DNA from: Filimonas sp.
GTDB lineage: Bacteria; Bacteroidota; Bacteroidia; Chitinophagales; Chitinophagaceae
Length of the DNA stretch: 64,000 bases
Reading direction: 5' to 3'
Assembly (NCBI GenBank): GCA_017306865.1
Contig: JAFKHH010000014.1
Coordinates: 558,001-622,000 of the forward strand
Shown piece after piece: positions 42,478 to 51,283 of the stretch; the stretch's first letter is position 1, and each line of letters opens with the position of its first letter. Position numbers and translations under genes: made by a program. Under the pieces are notes generated by a model. It was given only the letters and a program-made list of their open reading frames with translations, was not told the DNA's origin and searched no databases.

Positions 42478-43575
42478 ATGAAACACATATGCTTTATTCT
42501 CCTATTAGCGCTAATCGTTTCTTGTCAATCCACACAAAAGCTGTATGAAAAGGGTGATTACACAAAGGCGTATTATTCTGCCCTTGGCGATCTAAAAAAG
42601 AATAATGCAGATGTAAATGCGAAGCAAATACTGGCTGATGCTTACAGTCAATCTGCGGCTAAATATGAAGCTGATATAGCCAACGCAAAAAACAACCGGG
42701 CTTTGGTATATAACAGCTACCGCGCATTGCAAGCAATGTATGAAGCATATAATGAGGCCTCGTTTACAGCCGGCGCTTTTTCACCAAAAGATTATAGCAC
42801 AGAATTATCACAGGCAGCAGAAAATGCTGCGGCTTATTCTTACAACAAGGGTATATCCTTATTACAACACGGCGACAGGATCAGCGCACGGAAAGCATAT
42901 GATAACCTGCAGCAGGCAGATAGTTATGTGCCGGGATATAAAGATGTGATTGAGAAAAAACAAGAGGCGTATGTTCTTGCCATTACGAATGTGATAGTGA
43001 ATAAGCTGGACCAGCGTTTTGGCTATTATAATATCAATGGTGCTTTTTTCGAAAATGATCTTCTATGGAACCTGAACAGCATCGGCAAAAATAATTACTA
43101 TATATTTTACAACATAAATGATAGCCGTGCAAGCAATATCCGTGTAGACCAATACATGGATATAAACATGTACGATATATGGTTTAGCAATCTTGCAACA
43201 AATACGTACTCTTATAATGTGTCAAAATCTGTACCTGTTAAAAATGATAAATTACCCAATAGTACGTCCAATGTAACAGTAACGGCAACGGTATATGTTA
43301 CCAGGCGTATTATTAACTCACGGGCAGTTATGGATTACCGCATTACAGATGCAAAATCGCAACGGATTATTTCCAGCAACCGTATTCCCGCACAGTACAC
43401 ATGGGAAAGCCTGACAGGCAGATACACGGGTGACTCCCGGGCGCTTGGCGATAAAGACTGGGCTATTATAAGAGGTGTATATAATAACCGTCCTTCTTAT
43501 GACGACCTTTACAGAGAGCTTACAAGACAGATGATGAACCAGTTTACATTTTCTATGCGAAGTATTTACAGATAG
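42478..43575 (+). CDS. TPR-like lipoprotein, function unknown
   Basis: 365 residues. MKHICFILLLALIVSCQS is a lipoprotein signal with lipobox LIVSC. Residues about 20-165 look like helical repeats of the tetratricopeptide sort (LYEKGDYTKAYYSALGDLKKNNADVNAKQILADAYSQ; YNKGISLLQHGDRISARKAYDNLQQADSYVPGYKD). The C-terminal half is predicted mixed beta structure (YYIFYNINDSRASNIRVDQYMDINM) and ends MRSIYR. It is probably an envelope lipoprotein; I cannot name a function. Confidence 0.8.
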   Translation: MKHICFILLLALIVSCQSTQKLYEKGDYTKAYYSALGDLKKNNADVNAKQILADAYSQSAAKYEADIANAKNNRALVYNSYRALQAMYEAYNEASFTAGAFSPKDYSTELSQAAENAAAYSYNKGISLLQHGDRISARKAYDNLQQADSYVPGYKDVIEKKQEAYVLAITNVIVNKLDQRFGYYNINGAFFENDLLWNLNSIGKNNYYIFYNINDSRASNIRVDQYMDINMYDIWFSNLATNTYSYNVSKSVPVKNDKLPNSTSNVTVTATVYVTRRIINSRAVMDYRITDAKSQRIISSNRIPAQYTWESLTGRYTGDSRALGDKDWAIIRGVYNNRPSYDDLYRELTRQMMNQFTFSMRSIYR

Positions 43576-43611
43576 TAAGTAGCCGCTATGTATACATAAA
43601 TGGCGTATCTG

Positions 43612-46026
43612 CTATTCTTTCAACCTTCTGCTTTCTTCCGCATTGCTATTGTTCTTTACTTGTTGTATTTTCTTTCCTTTATTGAATTTGTATCCGACAG
43701 CGATTGTTATATTCCTCGTATCCCACCTACGTAGCGTATAGCCGCTCATCGCATACATATTGGTATAATTTTGCTGATCTACCCGCGAATAGAAAACATC
43801 ACGCACATTCAATTTGATAATCCACTTATCTTTTGCGAATTTCTTACTAATGCCTGCATGTATATAGCACACAGGTGCCTGCTCGTATTGAGGATAAACC
43901 TGTTTACTGGTATAGCCTGCATTCATTTCAGCATTCCAGCCGTGGGACAGGCTGTATTGCTGGATTATGGATATATCTACATTATTCCCTTTGTTAGATA
44001 CGGGTTGGCCATTTAGTATAGTACCAGTAGCTGTATGGGTAAAAAGTATAACCGGATTAACTGTCCACCATTTTGTTATAGTCCACGACATGTCTATTGA
44101 TGCGCCATAAATTTTTTTTGTGCTGATATTACTTGTGGTATAGGTCAACATACTTCCTTGTATTGTGTATGTTTCATCCATGCCATTCTTGATATGGCTA
44201 TAAAACAGGCCAGCAGTAAACGTATTTTTAACCAGGTAATTCAGCTCAAAGTTATCCGACAACTGCGGTTGCAGATTAGGATTACCTACACGCTGACTAT
44301 ACCGGCTCTGTGGTACAGGAAACGGATTAACATCTGTATAGCCAGGGCGCTCTATTCTTCTGCCATACGTAAAATGTAAAGACTGACTTGCTTGTTCGTT
44401 GAGCTTGTACCCAACAAATATTGTTGGAAAGAGTCGCAGGTATTCCGTACTTATACCACTGTCTTTGATAGCCATGCTATGGGTGAACATATATTCCGCA
44501 CGCAAGCCAAGCTGCATTGTAATTCTTTTCTTTTCTACATTATAGCTGGCATAGGCAGCATGTATAGTTTCTTTATAAGTAAACCGATTAGCAGACTGAT
44601 ACATCCGCTGATGACTAGTATCGTCATCAATCTTATATACAGCATCATTTATAGTATTGGCGTAACTGAACTTGTACCCAACAGCCAATTTTGATTGACT
44701 ATTGAAAGGATAATTGTAATCTCCTTTCAAAGTATATATATCAATAGCAGATAGTACATTTCCGGCATATAGCTCTCCTACTCCGGTATTGAACATCGCT
44801 GCCTTGAGTCGTGAACTATTCTGAAAATCATTCTCCGTCTTATAACGGATGTAATCCGCATCTATCAATAACTCACGACCAAGAGAGTCATATAAATATT
44901 TGTAATAAGCATTGGCTACAATGTTAGCTGTATTGCCAGTTTGCCGGTTACTACCTATTAATGTACTATCGTTAGTATTCTTATAATATTGACTACCGTC
45001 TAATGTGGTCAGGGCTTTTCGTTCATTATTCAAATAGCTGAATACGCCGCCATAAACAACTTTTTTAGATGCGAAATAGTCAACTCCAGCTTTGATCAAA
45101 ATCCTGTTATTACGGACTTTCATAAATGAATTTTGCCTTAGGAGAGTCATTGCATGATCACTTGAAACATCATACTTCCGCTCAGTAGTTATTTCTGAAA
45201 AACCTGTACCATTATAATTATTAAGATTCAGATTCAGGTTCAATTTGTTCTGCCGAATATTCATATTAATACCCTGCGAAGAGCGTCCATATTTTCCCTG
45301 CGTATGCTCCAGCAATACATTTCCGTTTATGCCTTTTATTTTACCTTTTTTCAATTTGATATTAATAATGCCCCCCGTACCAGCCGCATCATATTGAGCG
45401 GGCGGATTAGTCATGATCTCAATTTTATCCAGCACTGTAGCTGGTAGTGACTGCAGAAAGTCAGCAAGATCTGCACCTTGCAGGTACGCAGGCTTGTCGT
45501 CAATAAAAATGGTAATTCCAGGCTTCCCTTTCAGTAAGATGTTGCCATTATCAACTTTAACGCCAGGCGACTGTTCTAATATTTCCAGTGCATTGTTTCC
45601 TACACTCAGTACGGATGCATCAACATTTACGATGGTCTTATCAGCCTTTCGTTCTATTAACATCCGCTTACCTGTAACAGCAACTTCAGAAAGCATGCCC
45701 GGCATGTTTTGCAAATGAATAACAATGGTGTCTATATCCTTATGTAACAGCACATGGAACATTGTATCTTCATAGCCAATGGCACTTACTTGTATGCGAT
45801 AATCGCCGGCAATTGTGGCATAATGAAACCTTCCCAAGCGGTCAGCTTGCAAAACTTTTTGTTGAGTTCCTTTTTTTTCAGCCAAAATGATGATAGTAGC
45901 ATTTTCTACCGGTACGCGCGTCTTATCGAAAATCTGACCTCCCAATTTGAATGGTTGTGCTGTTATAACAAAGGGTAGTAAGATGCAGGTAAACAGGCAG
46001 CTCATTATTTCAAATGCAGATTTCAT
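43612..46026 (-). CDS. TonB-dependent receptor-like outer membrane beta-barrel protein
   Basis: 804 residues with a signal peptide (MKSAFEIMSCLFTCILLPFVITAQ). A CarboxypepD_reg-like domain follows (LGGQIFDKTRVPVENATIII), then a plug-like domain (EQSPGVKVDNGNILLKGKPGITIFIDDKPAYL, IEIMTNPPAQYDAAGTGGIINIKLKKG) and an outer-membrane barrel of the family-3 type (GYKLNEQASQSLHFTYGRRIERPGYTDVNPFP). It is shorter than SusC and has no SusD partner. Such proteins may take up metal chelates, peptides or act as channels. It is divergent from the LytS-type kinase gene across 231 bases, so the two-component pair could control it. Confidence 0.87.
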   Translation of the reverse strand: MKSAFEIMSCLFTCILLPFVITAQPFKLGGQIFDKTRVPVENATIIILAEKKGTQQKVLQADRLGRFHYATIAGDYRIQVSAIGYEDTMFHVLLHKDIDTIVIHLQNMPGMLSEVAVTGKRMLIERKADKTIVNVDASVLSVGNNALEILEQSPGVKVDNGNILLKGKPGITIFIDDKPAYLQGADLADFLQSLPATVLDKIEIMTNPPAQYDAAGTGGIINIKLKKGKIKGINGNVLLEHTQGKYGRSSQGINMNIRQNKLNLNLNLNNYNGTGFSEITTERKYDVSSDHAMTLLRQNSFMKVRNNRILIKAGVDYFASKKVVYGGVFSYLNNERKALTTLDGSQYYKNTNDSTLIGSNRQTGNTANIVANAYYKYLYDSLGRELLIDADYIRYKTENDFQNSSRLKAAMFNTGVGELYAGNVLSAIDIYTLKGDYNYPFNSQSKLAVGYKFSYANTINDAVYKIDDDTSHQRMYQSANRFTYKETIHAAYASYNVEKKRITMQLGLRAEYMFTHSMAIKDSGISTEYLRLFPTIFVGYKLNEQASQSLHFTYGRRIERPGYTDVNPFPVPQSRYSQRVGNPNLQPQLSDNFELNYLVKNTFTAGLFYSHIKNGMDETYTIQGSMLTYTTSNISTKKIYGASIDMSWTITKWWTVNPVILFTHTATGTILNGQPVSNKGNNVDISIIQQYSLSHGWNAEMNAGYTSKQVYPQYEQAPVCYIHAGISKKFAKDKWIIKLNVRDVFYSRVDQQNYTNMYAMSGYTLRRWDTRNITIAVGYKFNKGKKIQQVKNNSNAEESRRLKE

Positions 46027-46257
46027 GTATCCGAGTTTAGATACATCAAATGAAGCATTTAAAACAGCGTTGAGTTTTCATTTTCGCCATACGGCAAGTA
46101 TTACAAACTTTATAACAATAAAGGGAGGCTTCTCCTGCTATACATAGAATAAATGCCACATCCTGCGTCAAAACGGTTATTCGTCGAATAAAAGCTGCGG
46201 GTAAATATTTCTAAGTAAATTGGCTTATCTGTTTAGCGAGCAAAACTTGGTGGCTAT

Positions 46258-47301
46258 ATGAAGCGTTACTACATAGGAAACAGCCGGTTGCTTACGCATA
46301 TCTTATTTTGGATAGGCTATATTTTTATTTATACTTCCGTACACATAGAAGGGCGCGATGGTATGCTTGTTTATTTCCAGGAAGAACTGGAAGGTGTTCC
46401 CGCGGCTATGTTTGTTGCATATATGAACTTATATGTTTTGTTTCCATACCTGTATGCTCAAAAGAAATATATTGCCTATACCATAGCTGCCGTTCTGCTA
46501 TTGTTTACAGGCTCTGTACTAGGCAGAGTATTGCAGGAGTGGGTATTTGAGCCTACCTTTTTTGCAGATACAACAACAGTTGAACCTATTTTTATATGGT
46601 ACATGCTTTTCAAAGGGATGCTTTGGTTTTTGAGCCCTGTTCTATTTTTTACATTACTGGTTAAAATATTACAACAGTCTTATGAGCGTGAACAATTGCA
46701 CCAGGAAATTGTAAAAGAGAAATTGTATGCAGAATTGAATTTCTTAAAGGCGCAGGTGCATCCGCATTTTTTATTTAATACATTGAACAATCTATATGCG
46801 CTTACATTACAGTCTTCTCCTATTGCGCCTACAATAGTTTTAAAACTTTCCGGCTTAATGAGCTATATGCTGTATGATTCACAAAATGCCCTGATAGACC
46901 TGGAAAAAGAAATAACTCATATTTTGAACTATATAGAGCTGGAAAAAATACGTTATAGCGATAGACTGGATGTATCCTTAAATGTTTCCGGTAATACAGA
47001 CCATGTTTCTATTGCTCCGCTCTTACTGATACCTTTCATTGAAAACGCATTTAAACACGGTGTGAGTAATGAGACTGATCATATATGGGTAACAGTAGAT
47101 ATAAAAGTAAAAGATGAATGGCTGCATTTAAAAGTAGAAAATAGTGTTTCAGACGCAGGCAGTCAACAGGCGCATACAAGTGGCATAGGTTTACAGAATA
47201 TAACGCGCAGACTTGATTTGCTGTACCCGGGAAGGCACGAACTTAAACTGATTAAAGAACCTGAACGTTATATAGCAGACCTGAGAATAAAACTATATTA
47301 G
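46258..47301 (+). CDS. LytS-type sensor histidine kinase
   Basis: 347 residues. Four membrane segments occupy about 12-135 (LLTHILFWIGYIFIYTSV, MFVAYMNLYVLFPYLY, YIAYTIAAVLLLFTGSVLG, MLFKGMLWFLSPVLFFTLLV). The His_kinase domain follows, with phosphoacceptor His168 in LKAQVHPHFLFNTLNNLYAL, and an HATPase domain with PLLLIPFIENAFKHG and GIGLQNITRRL. The response-regulator gene begins 3 bases after its stop, so the pair is one operon. No periplasmic sensor domain is present, so the signal is probably membrane-borne. Confidence 0.92.
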   Translation: MKRYYIGNSRLLTHILFWIGYIFIYTSVHIEGRDGMLVYFQEELEGVPAAMFVAYMNLYVLFPYLYAQKKYIAYTIAAVLLLFTGSVLGRVLQEWVFEPTFFADTTTVEPIFIWYMLFKGMLWFLSPVLFFTLLVKILQQSYEREQLHQEIVKEKLYAELNFLKAQVHPHFLFNTLNNLYALTLQSSPIAPTIVLKLSGLMSYMLYDSQNALIDLEKEITHILNYIELEKIRYSDRLDVSLNVSGNTDHVSIAPLLLIPFIENAFKHGVSNETDHIWVTVDIKVKDEWLHLKVENSVSDAGSQQAHTSGIGLQNITRRLDLLYPGRHELKLIKEPERYIADLRIKLY

Positions 47302-47304
47302 CTA

Positions 47305-48033
47305 ATGAATAAGATCAAGTGCCTTGTTGTGGATGATGAGCCGCTGGCAGTAGATATACTGGGTAAGTACATTTCCCAGGTAGATACATTGGCGCTTATG
47401 GGAACGTGCGACAATGCGATTGACGCATTGCTATTTTTACAAAATCATCGGATTGATCTTTTATTCCTGGATATACAAATGCCGAAACTTACCGGTCTTG
47501 ATTTTTTAAAGACATTGAGCAACCGGCCGCATGTAGTACTTACAACTGCATTCAGGGAATTTGCGTTGGAGGGGTTTGACCTGAACGTACTTGATTATTT
47601 ATTAAAGCCTATTTCGTTTGAACGTTTCCTTGCAGCGATCAACAAATATCATGCATTACGGGGGCAACAGGCTGCACCACTACCTTCTATGATCGTACAG
47701 GCGCCAGTGATCAGTACAGCACCATTCATTTACCTGAAGGCGGACAAAAAAATGATCAAGGTTTTTCTTAAGGACATTCTATACATTGAAAGCCTGAAGG
47801 ATTACGTAAAGGTAAAAACAGTAGATAAGGAAATAGTGACATACCAACGCATTACATACCTGGAAGAAAAATTACCGGACACACTTTTTCTGCGCATACA
47901 TCGCTCTTACATAATAGCACTGGACAAGATCAGTTCCTTTAATAATAGTTTTATAGAAATAGGAGCAACAGAGCTACCGATTGGCAGGCAATACAAGGCA
48001 GAGACTATGAAGGTTTTGGGGTTGGCGGAATAA
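47305..48033 (+). CDS. LytTR-family response regulator
   Basis: 242 residues. The receiver domain (1-120) has acidic pocket Asp10-Asp11-Glu12, phosphoacceptor Asp56 in LLFLDIQMPKLTGL, and LLKPISFE. The LytTR DNA-binding domain covers about 140-240 (FIYLKADKKMIKVFLKDILYIESLKDYVKV, RIHRSYIIALDKISSFNNSFIEIG). LytTR regulators bind pairs of short direct repeats. The next gene on the same strand, 124 bases on, encodes the lectin/Cry-like toxin, and the upstream divergent gene encodes an outer-membrane receptor; either could be a target. Confidence 0.92.
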   Translation: MNKIKCLVVDDEPLAVDILGKYISQVDTLALMGTCDNAIDALLFLQNHRIDLLFLDIQMPKLTGLDFLKTLSNRPHVVLTTAFREFALEGFDLNVLDYLLKPISFERFLAAINKYHALRGQQAAPLPSMIVQAPVISTAPFIYLKADKKMIKVFLKDILYIESLKDYVKVKTVDKEIVTYQRITYLEEKLPDTLFLRIHRSYIIALDKISSFNNSFIEIGATELPIGRQYKAETMKVLGLAE

Positions 48034-48060
48034 TCTATCTCTGGTGCAGTTTATGCACGT

Positions 48061-48091
48061 TATTTTCCATAGCCCCCATACCGGGAAAATA
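48061..48091. promoter_or_regulatory. inverted repeat upstream of toxin-like gene
   Basis: TATTTTCC (48061-48068) and GGAAAATA (48084-48091) are perfect 8-bp arms separated by 15 bases, about 65 bases before the start codon of the toxin-like gene. It could be an operator or a weak terminator for the LytTR gene. There is no T tract, which slightly favours an operator. Confidence 0.35.
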
Positions 48092-48157
48092 CGGTGGCAG
48101 AGCATTTACATAAGATTTTACTTTAAGGCCATTTTATCCAAATAAAAAAAACGTACC

Positions 48158-49876
48158 ATGGCCTTCAAACCCATAACGAACCAGCGTTATTACATTATTG
48201 CAAAACATAGCCAGCTACCCATTGGTGTGGCAAATGACACAAAAGGGCAAAGGTTAGTTCAGAAGAAATTTGATCCGGAAGATAAGCATCAGCAGTTTCG
48301 GATTGATAGTGGCGGGCACTTTTTCTGGTTGTTGCTTCCTCCTTTTAAAGAGCGCTATGTAGCCGTGAACGATAGTTCTATGGAGGACAGGGCAGAATTA
48401 CTGCAGTGGGAATGGGAGAAGCCGAAACACAATCTTCGTTTTATACCAGAGTATGTAGGGGATGGCTACTATCGCATAAAAGCCATGCATAGTAATAAAT
48501 ACCTGGATGTATATGAAATGAAGAAAGACGTAGGCGCCGCAGTGGTGCAGCATACGCGCAGTACTACAGACAACCAGCTATTTAAGCTAGTACCTGTAGT
48601 GGACAATGCTGTTGGTGACAATCCGCAATCTTATGCACAGGTAAATGATCTATTTAGAAAAGGTGCACTTGGCCTGATAGGACTGGTGCCAAAGTATGGC
48701 GGCGGGTTGCAATTTCTTGTTGGTATGTTTTGGAGTGAGCACGATCATCTTGCTGACTTGTGGAACCAGATGAAGCAGTATGTAGATGACCGCATACGTG
48801 AATTTTTGAAAGCTGCGGAACTGGAAAACTTAAAAAGTTTCCTGGAAGGGGAAGTGAGATTATTGTATGACATGTCGGTAGTAGACAAAGAGTATAAAGG
48901 CGATCAAATACTCAGCATCATCCAGAGCATTCGCGAGAAAGAAAGTTATTTTCTCAACCGCTCTAAGGAGGTGTTACCTTACCTGATGGGTATGGGAACG
49001 ATCATTATTACACTTAGAAAAATGATTGTTACGGATCATGCCAAATTATTTAAAGACCCGCTTCCTGCACATGAAATTGCCGGACATAGACGTCTCTTAA
49101 AAGAAACAATCAAATCTTATACAGACTCTATAGAAAAAAGCCGCAAAGAATTAATGACGTGGCGGATGTCACACATTCCTGACGCTGAGACAAAAACAAT
49201 GATGCATAGCGAAGGAGAATACTCCACAGCGAGGGACACTTATAATAATTGGGCGCTGGAATGGTCTTATTTCTATGAGTCAGATAAAGGAGATAAGAAT
49301 CATCGTGACCATGCAAAAAATGCAGTGAAGCAAAGAAGAAACCAGGTGCAGGTGCAGTATGCATCGGAGCTGGAAGACCTGTTGAAGCCTGCACGCCAGT
49401 GGCAGATGCTTGATCCAGATGCGCCACGTCCTCTTCCGCAATTGACTAAAAAAGACGTAGGCTCTTTCGGTGGCCCGTATTCACACAATGCGTTTTCTGC
49501 ACCGGCAGATGATATAATTACTTGCATCAATCTCTATTTTCATGGCAATGATGTTTTATCTGGTATCGAAGTAGTTTATAGCGGTGGCTCATCCGGCCTG
49601 AAAGGTTTCGCCGGGCCAAAGGTACAGCAACTGCGGATCGACTCAAAGGAATACATTACCAATGTTTATGGCTACACGCGCAACTTTGTAGAGGCGGTGT
49701 GGTTTACAACAAATAAAGGACGCACTATAGGTGGCGGCAACACAAACAAGACCGCGCACTTCAGTGGCGATCTTGCAGACGGAGTAGAAGCCCGCTTAAC
49801 CGGCATATCAGGTTCCTTCAACGGCGGCTTGGTAGAACATCTTACTTTCCACTGGACGTATGTAGACCAGGGATAG
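48158..49876 (+). CDS. ricin-like / Cry-domain-I-like / jacalin-like three-part toxin candidate
   Basis: 572 residues with no signal peptide. Residues 1-147 look like a ricin-type beta-trefoil (YYIIAKHSQLPIGVANDT, YYRIKAMHSNKYLDVYEM, QHTRSTTDNQLFKLVPV). Residues about 160-420 are helical and resemble the pore-forming domain I of Bacillus Cry toxins: ALGLIGLVPKYGGGLQFLVGMFW, LWNQMKQYVDDRIREFLKAAEL, LKETIKSYTDSIEKSRKELMTW. Residues 434-570 resemble a jacalin-like lectin (GSFGGPYSHNAF, SGIEVVYSGGSSG, GYTRNFVEAVWFTTNKGRTIGGG). Two glycan-binding ends around a membrane-active core suggest a cell-targeted toxin. The domain calls are from memory of family patterns; the activity is inference. It converges with a holin gene and follows a LytTR pair. 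Confidence 0.68.
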   Translation: MAFKPITNQRYYIIAKHSQLPIGVANDTKGQRLVQKKFDPEDKHQQFRIDSGGHFFWLLLPPFKERYVAVNDSSMEDRAELLQWEWEKPKHNLRFIPEYVGDGYYRIKAMHSNKYLDVYEMKKDVGAAVVQHTRSTTDNQLFKLVPVVDNAVGDNPQSYAQVNDLFRKGALGLIGLVPKYGGGLQFLVGMFWSEHDHLADLWNQMKQYVDDRIREFLKAAELENLKSFLEGEVRLLYDMSVVDKEYKGDQILSIIQSIREKESYFLNRSKEVLPYLMGMGTIIITLRKMIVTDHAKLFKDPLPAHEIAGHRRLLKETIKSYTDSIEKSRKELMTWRMSHIPDAETKTMMHSEGEYSTARDTYNNWALEWSYFYESDKGDKNHRDHAKNAVKQRRNQVQVQYASELEDLLKPARQWQMLDPDAPRPLPQLTKKDVGSFGGPYSHNAFSAPADDIITCINLYFHGNDVLSGIEVVYSGGSSGLKGFAGPKVQQLRIDSKEYITNVYGYTRNFVEAVWFTTNKGRTIGGGNTNKTAHFSGDLADGVEARLTGISGSFNGGLVEHLTFHWTYVDQG

Positions 49877-49883
49877 AAAAAGC

Positions 49884-49915
49884 AAAAGCCATACGTTTAA
49901 GGCGTATGGCTTTTT
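49884..49915. terminator. bidirectional terminator between toxin-like and holin genes
   Basis: AAAAGCCATACG (49884-49895) and CGTATGGCTTTT (49903-49914) form a perfect 12-bp stem with a seven-base loop, flanked by A-rich sequence on the left and TTTTT on the right. It would stop transcription from both converging genes. Confidence 0.88.
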
Positions 49916-49952
49916 GAGTTATGGATATATCGGTACAGCCCGTACACGTAGG

Positions 49953-50429
49953 CTATACTTTATTATCCATTTTTTCAGCAGCTTTTATAAAAGGGTTGTT
50001 TTTTAGTTCAAAGGTTAGTAACCTCAAAATAGGTTTAATAAAATATTGCGCAAAGACACTTGTCTGATCCACTGCATATAGGTTCTCTAATATTGAAGTC
50101 AGCTCAATAAAAATGATAAAGAGCACGAGACCATCATTAAAGAGATCAATGTATTTTATTGCATCCCCAATGTTTACAGATGTCTGTAGCGCGAGAAATT
50201 TGATGCACAAGCCTACACAAACGCCACCACCATATTGTAAAAACTTCATCATTGTTTTACGATAGCTTCGGCTTGTACGCGCCTCTTTGTTTATGACGGC
50301 TTTGAGAATGCCGGTACCAAAATCTATTAGCATAACTGTTGCTAACGCAATCAATAATGCAGTACTTGGTAAAAAATTCACTTTTATATTGAGCAATGTA
50401 ATTGCTGAAGTAATGAATAGTGTTTTCAT
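49953..50429 (-). CDS. phage holin family protein
   Basis: 158 residues with three likely membrane segments: LPSTALLIALATVMLIDFGTGIL, YGGGVCVGLCIKFLAL and LFNDGLVLFIIFIELTSIL. DFGTGILKAVINKEARTSRSYRKTMMKFLQYGGG closely follows the pattern of the phage holin 4/toxin-secretion family (PF05105 type). Holins form inner-membrane holes that release endolysin or other cytoplasmic proteins. No endolysin gene lies next to it. It is the last gene of a minus-strand set of small genes divergent from an S24 repressor, and it converges with the signal-less toxin-like gene. Confidence 0.82.
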   Translation of the reverse strand: MKTLFITSAITLLNIKVNFLPSTALLIALATVMLIDFGTGILKAVINKEARTSRSYRKTMMKFLQYGGGVCVGLCIKFLALQTSVNIGDAIKYIDLFNDGLVLFIIFIELTSILENLYAVDQTSVFAQYFIKPILRLLTFELKNNPFIKAAEKMDNKV

Positions 50430-50640
50430 GACATTTTAGGTTAACTGTTATTCAATCGTAATAGGTTAGTTTAAAAGCCATCTTCCACGTCTTTCATTAT
50501 GCAGCTTAAGTATAGTTTATATCTGTTGTTTTTCCATAAGCAGGTAGCTTATGGAAATATGTTTTCTTTCAGGTACGGTCAGCCGCACTTTTTTATTTTT
50601 CATCTGTCCGATATGCCGGTGATTAGACGGAATTGACCTT

Positions 50641-50802
50641 TTATTTTTTTCGCAGGTAGGGAATAATATCCGCTACCGCATCTTTTAGTTTGCCATTGAT
50701 CATCCTGTGATCATACAAATAGGTAAGATATCCCCGCGGAACATCTTCGAGTTTTACGCCTTTGTATTTTCCAAATGGCATTATCATATTTTGCTGTTCC
50801 AT
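50641..50802 (-). CDS. small DUF3820-like protein
   Basis: A 53-residue frame from the ATG at 50802 to TAA at 50641 encodes MPFGKYKGVKLEDVPRGYLTYLYDH, preceded by MEQQNMI. The pattern [MPFGKYKG]-[EDVPxxYL] is that of DUF3820-type small proteins found in phages and bacteria, sometimes fused to or near exonucleases. Function is unknown. It belongs to the minus-strand phage-like gene set, between the 87-residue gene and the holin gene. Confidence 0.75.
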   Translation of the reverse strand: MEQQNMIMPFGKYKGVKLEDVPRGYLTYLYDHRMINGKLKDAVADIIPYLRKK

Positions 50803-50824
50803 TATACATCTGTTTTAAACGTTT

Positions 50825-50859
50825 AAAATAAGAGCGGCCAGGATTTAAAACCTAGCCGC
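50825..50859 (-). terminator. terminator after 87-residue gene
   Basis: On the minus strand GCGGCTAGG and CCTGGCCGC form a 9-bp stem, with one G-U pair, around TTTTAAAT, followed by TCTTATTTT. It would reduce read-through from the small genes into the DUF3820-like and holin genes. Confidence 0.65.
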
Positions 50860-50864
50860 CCTTT

Positions 50865-50887
50865 GGGCTTAGGGTTTAGGGTTGGGG
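50865..50887. repeat. G-quadruplex-type, telomere-like G-run array
   Basis: Four G runs (GGG, GGG, GGG, GGGG) are spaced by CTTA, TTTA and TT on the plus strand, immediately beyond the stop codon of the 87-residue gene, which is at 50889. The arrangement satisfies the usual G3-loop rule for quadruplex formation on the strand opposite the transcript. Confidence 0.7.
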
Positions 50888-50888
50888 T

Positions 50889-51152
50889 TTAGGATAGCAT
50901 AAAGTGTTCTTCTTCGGTAGCAACCGCCCTCATTATCTGTTCGCCGCTTATATGTTCGATACTAAAATCACGTGTGAATGGATTGTGCATCCTGTTTATT
51001 AACCGCTCTGCATCACTAACAGTTAAAAAACGTTCCGCATACAGATCACATGCAGCATAGTCAACCAACACCGTTCCATCAAATCTGCGGATCGCATAGT
51101 TACTCACATACAATTTTTTTTCGCGGGCCATTGTCGTTATTGTGTAAGGCAT
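50889..51152 (-). CDS. 87-residue hypothetical protein of the phage-like set
   Basis: The product MPYTITTMAREKKLYVSNYA begins at 51152; an ATG at 51131 is an alternative start. It contains VLVDYAACDLYAERFLTVSDAERLINRM and a C-terminal EEEHFML. I recognise no family. Codon use and the conserved strand within a set of small genes divergent from a repressor support it as real. Confidence 0.6.
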   Translation of the reverse strand: MPYTITTMAREKKLYVSNYAIRRFDGTVLVDYAACDLYAERFLTVSDAERLINRMHNPFTRDFSIEHISGEQIMRAVATEEEHFMLS

Positions 51153-51283
51153 TTTTCTTTTTGTTTTTTGGTTAGCAACAGCTTACTGATTTATACCTGG
51201 CCAGGTACACTTTACAGTTTTCTAAATCAGCTTGCCATAGGTTTATAATGAACTCAACTGAAAACTCATACAGGTAAAATTTT

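Noticed and set aside
50517-50603. 28-codon minus-strand frame (MKNKKVRLTVPERKH...) between holin and DUF3820-like gene
   Set aside because: It is too short to support as a gene and contains an 11-bp hairpin (TTTCCATAAGC/GCTTATGGAAA at 50531-50557). It could be real but the sequence does not decide.
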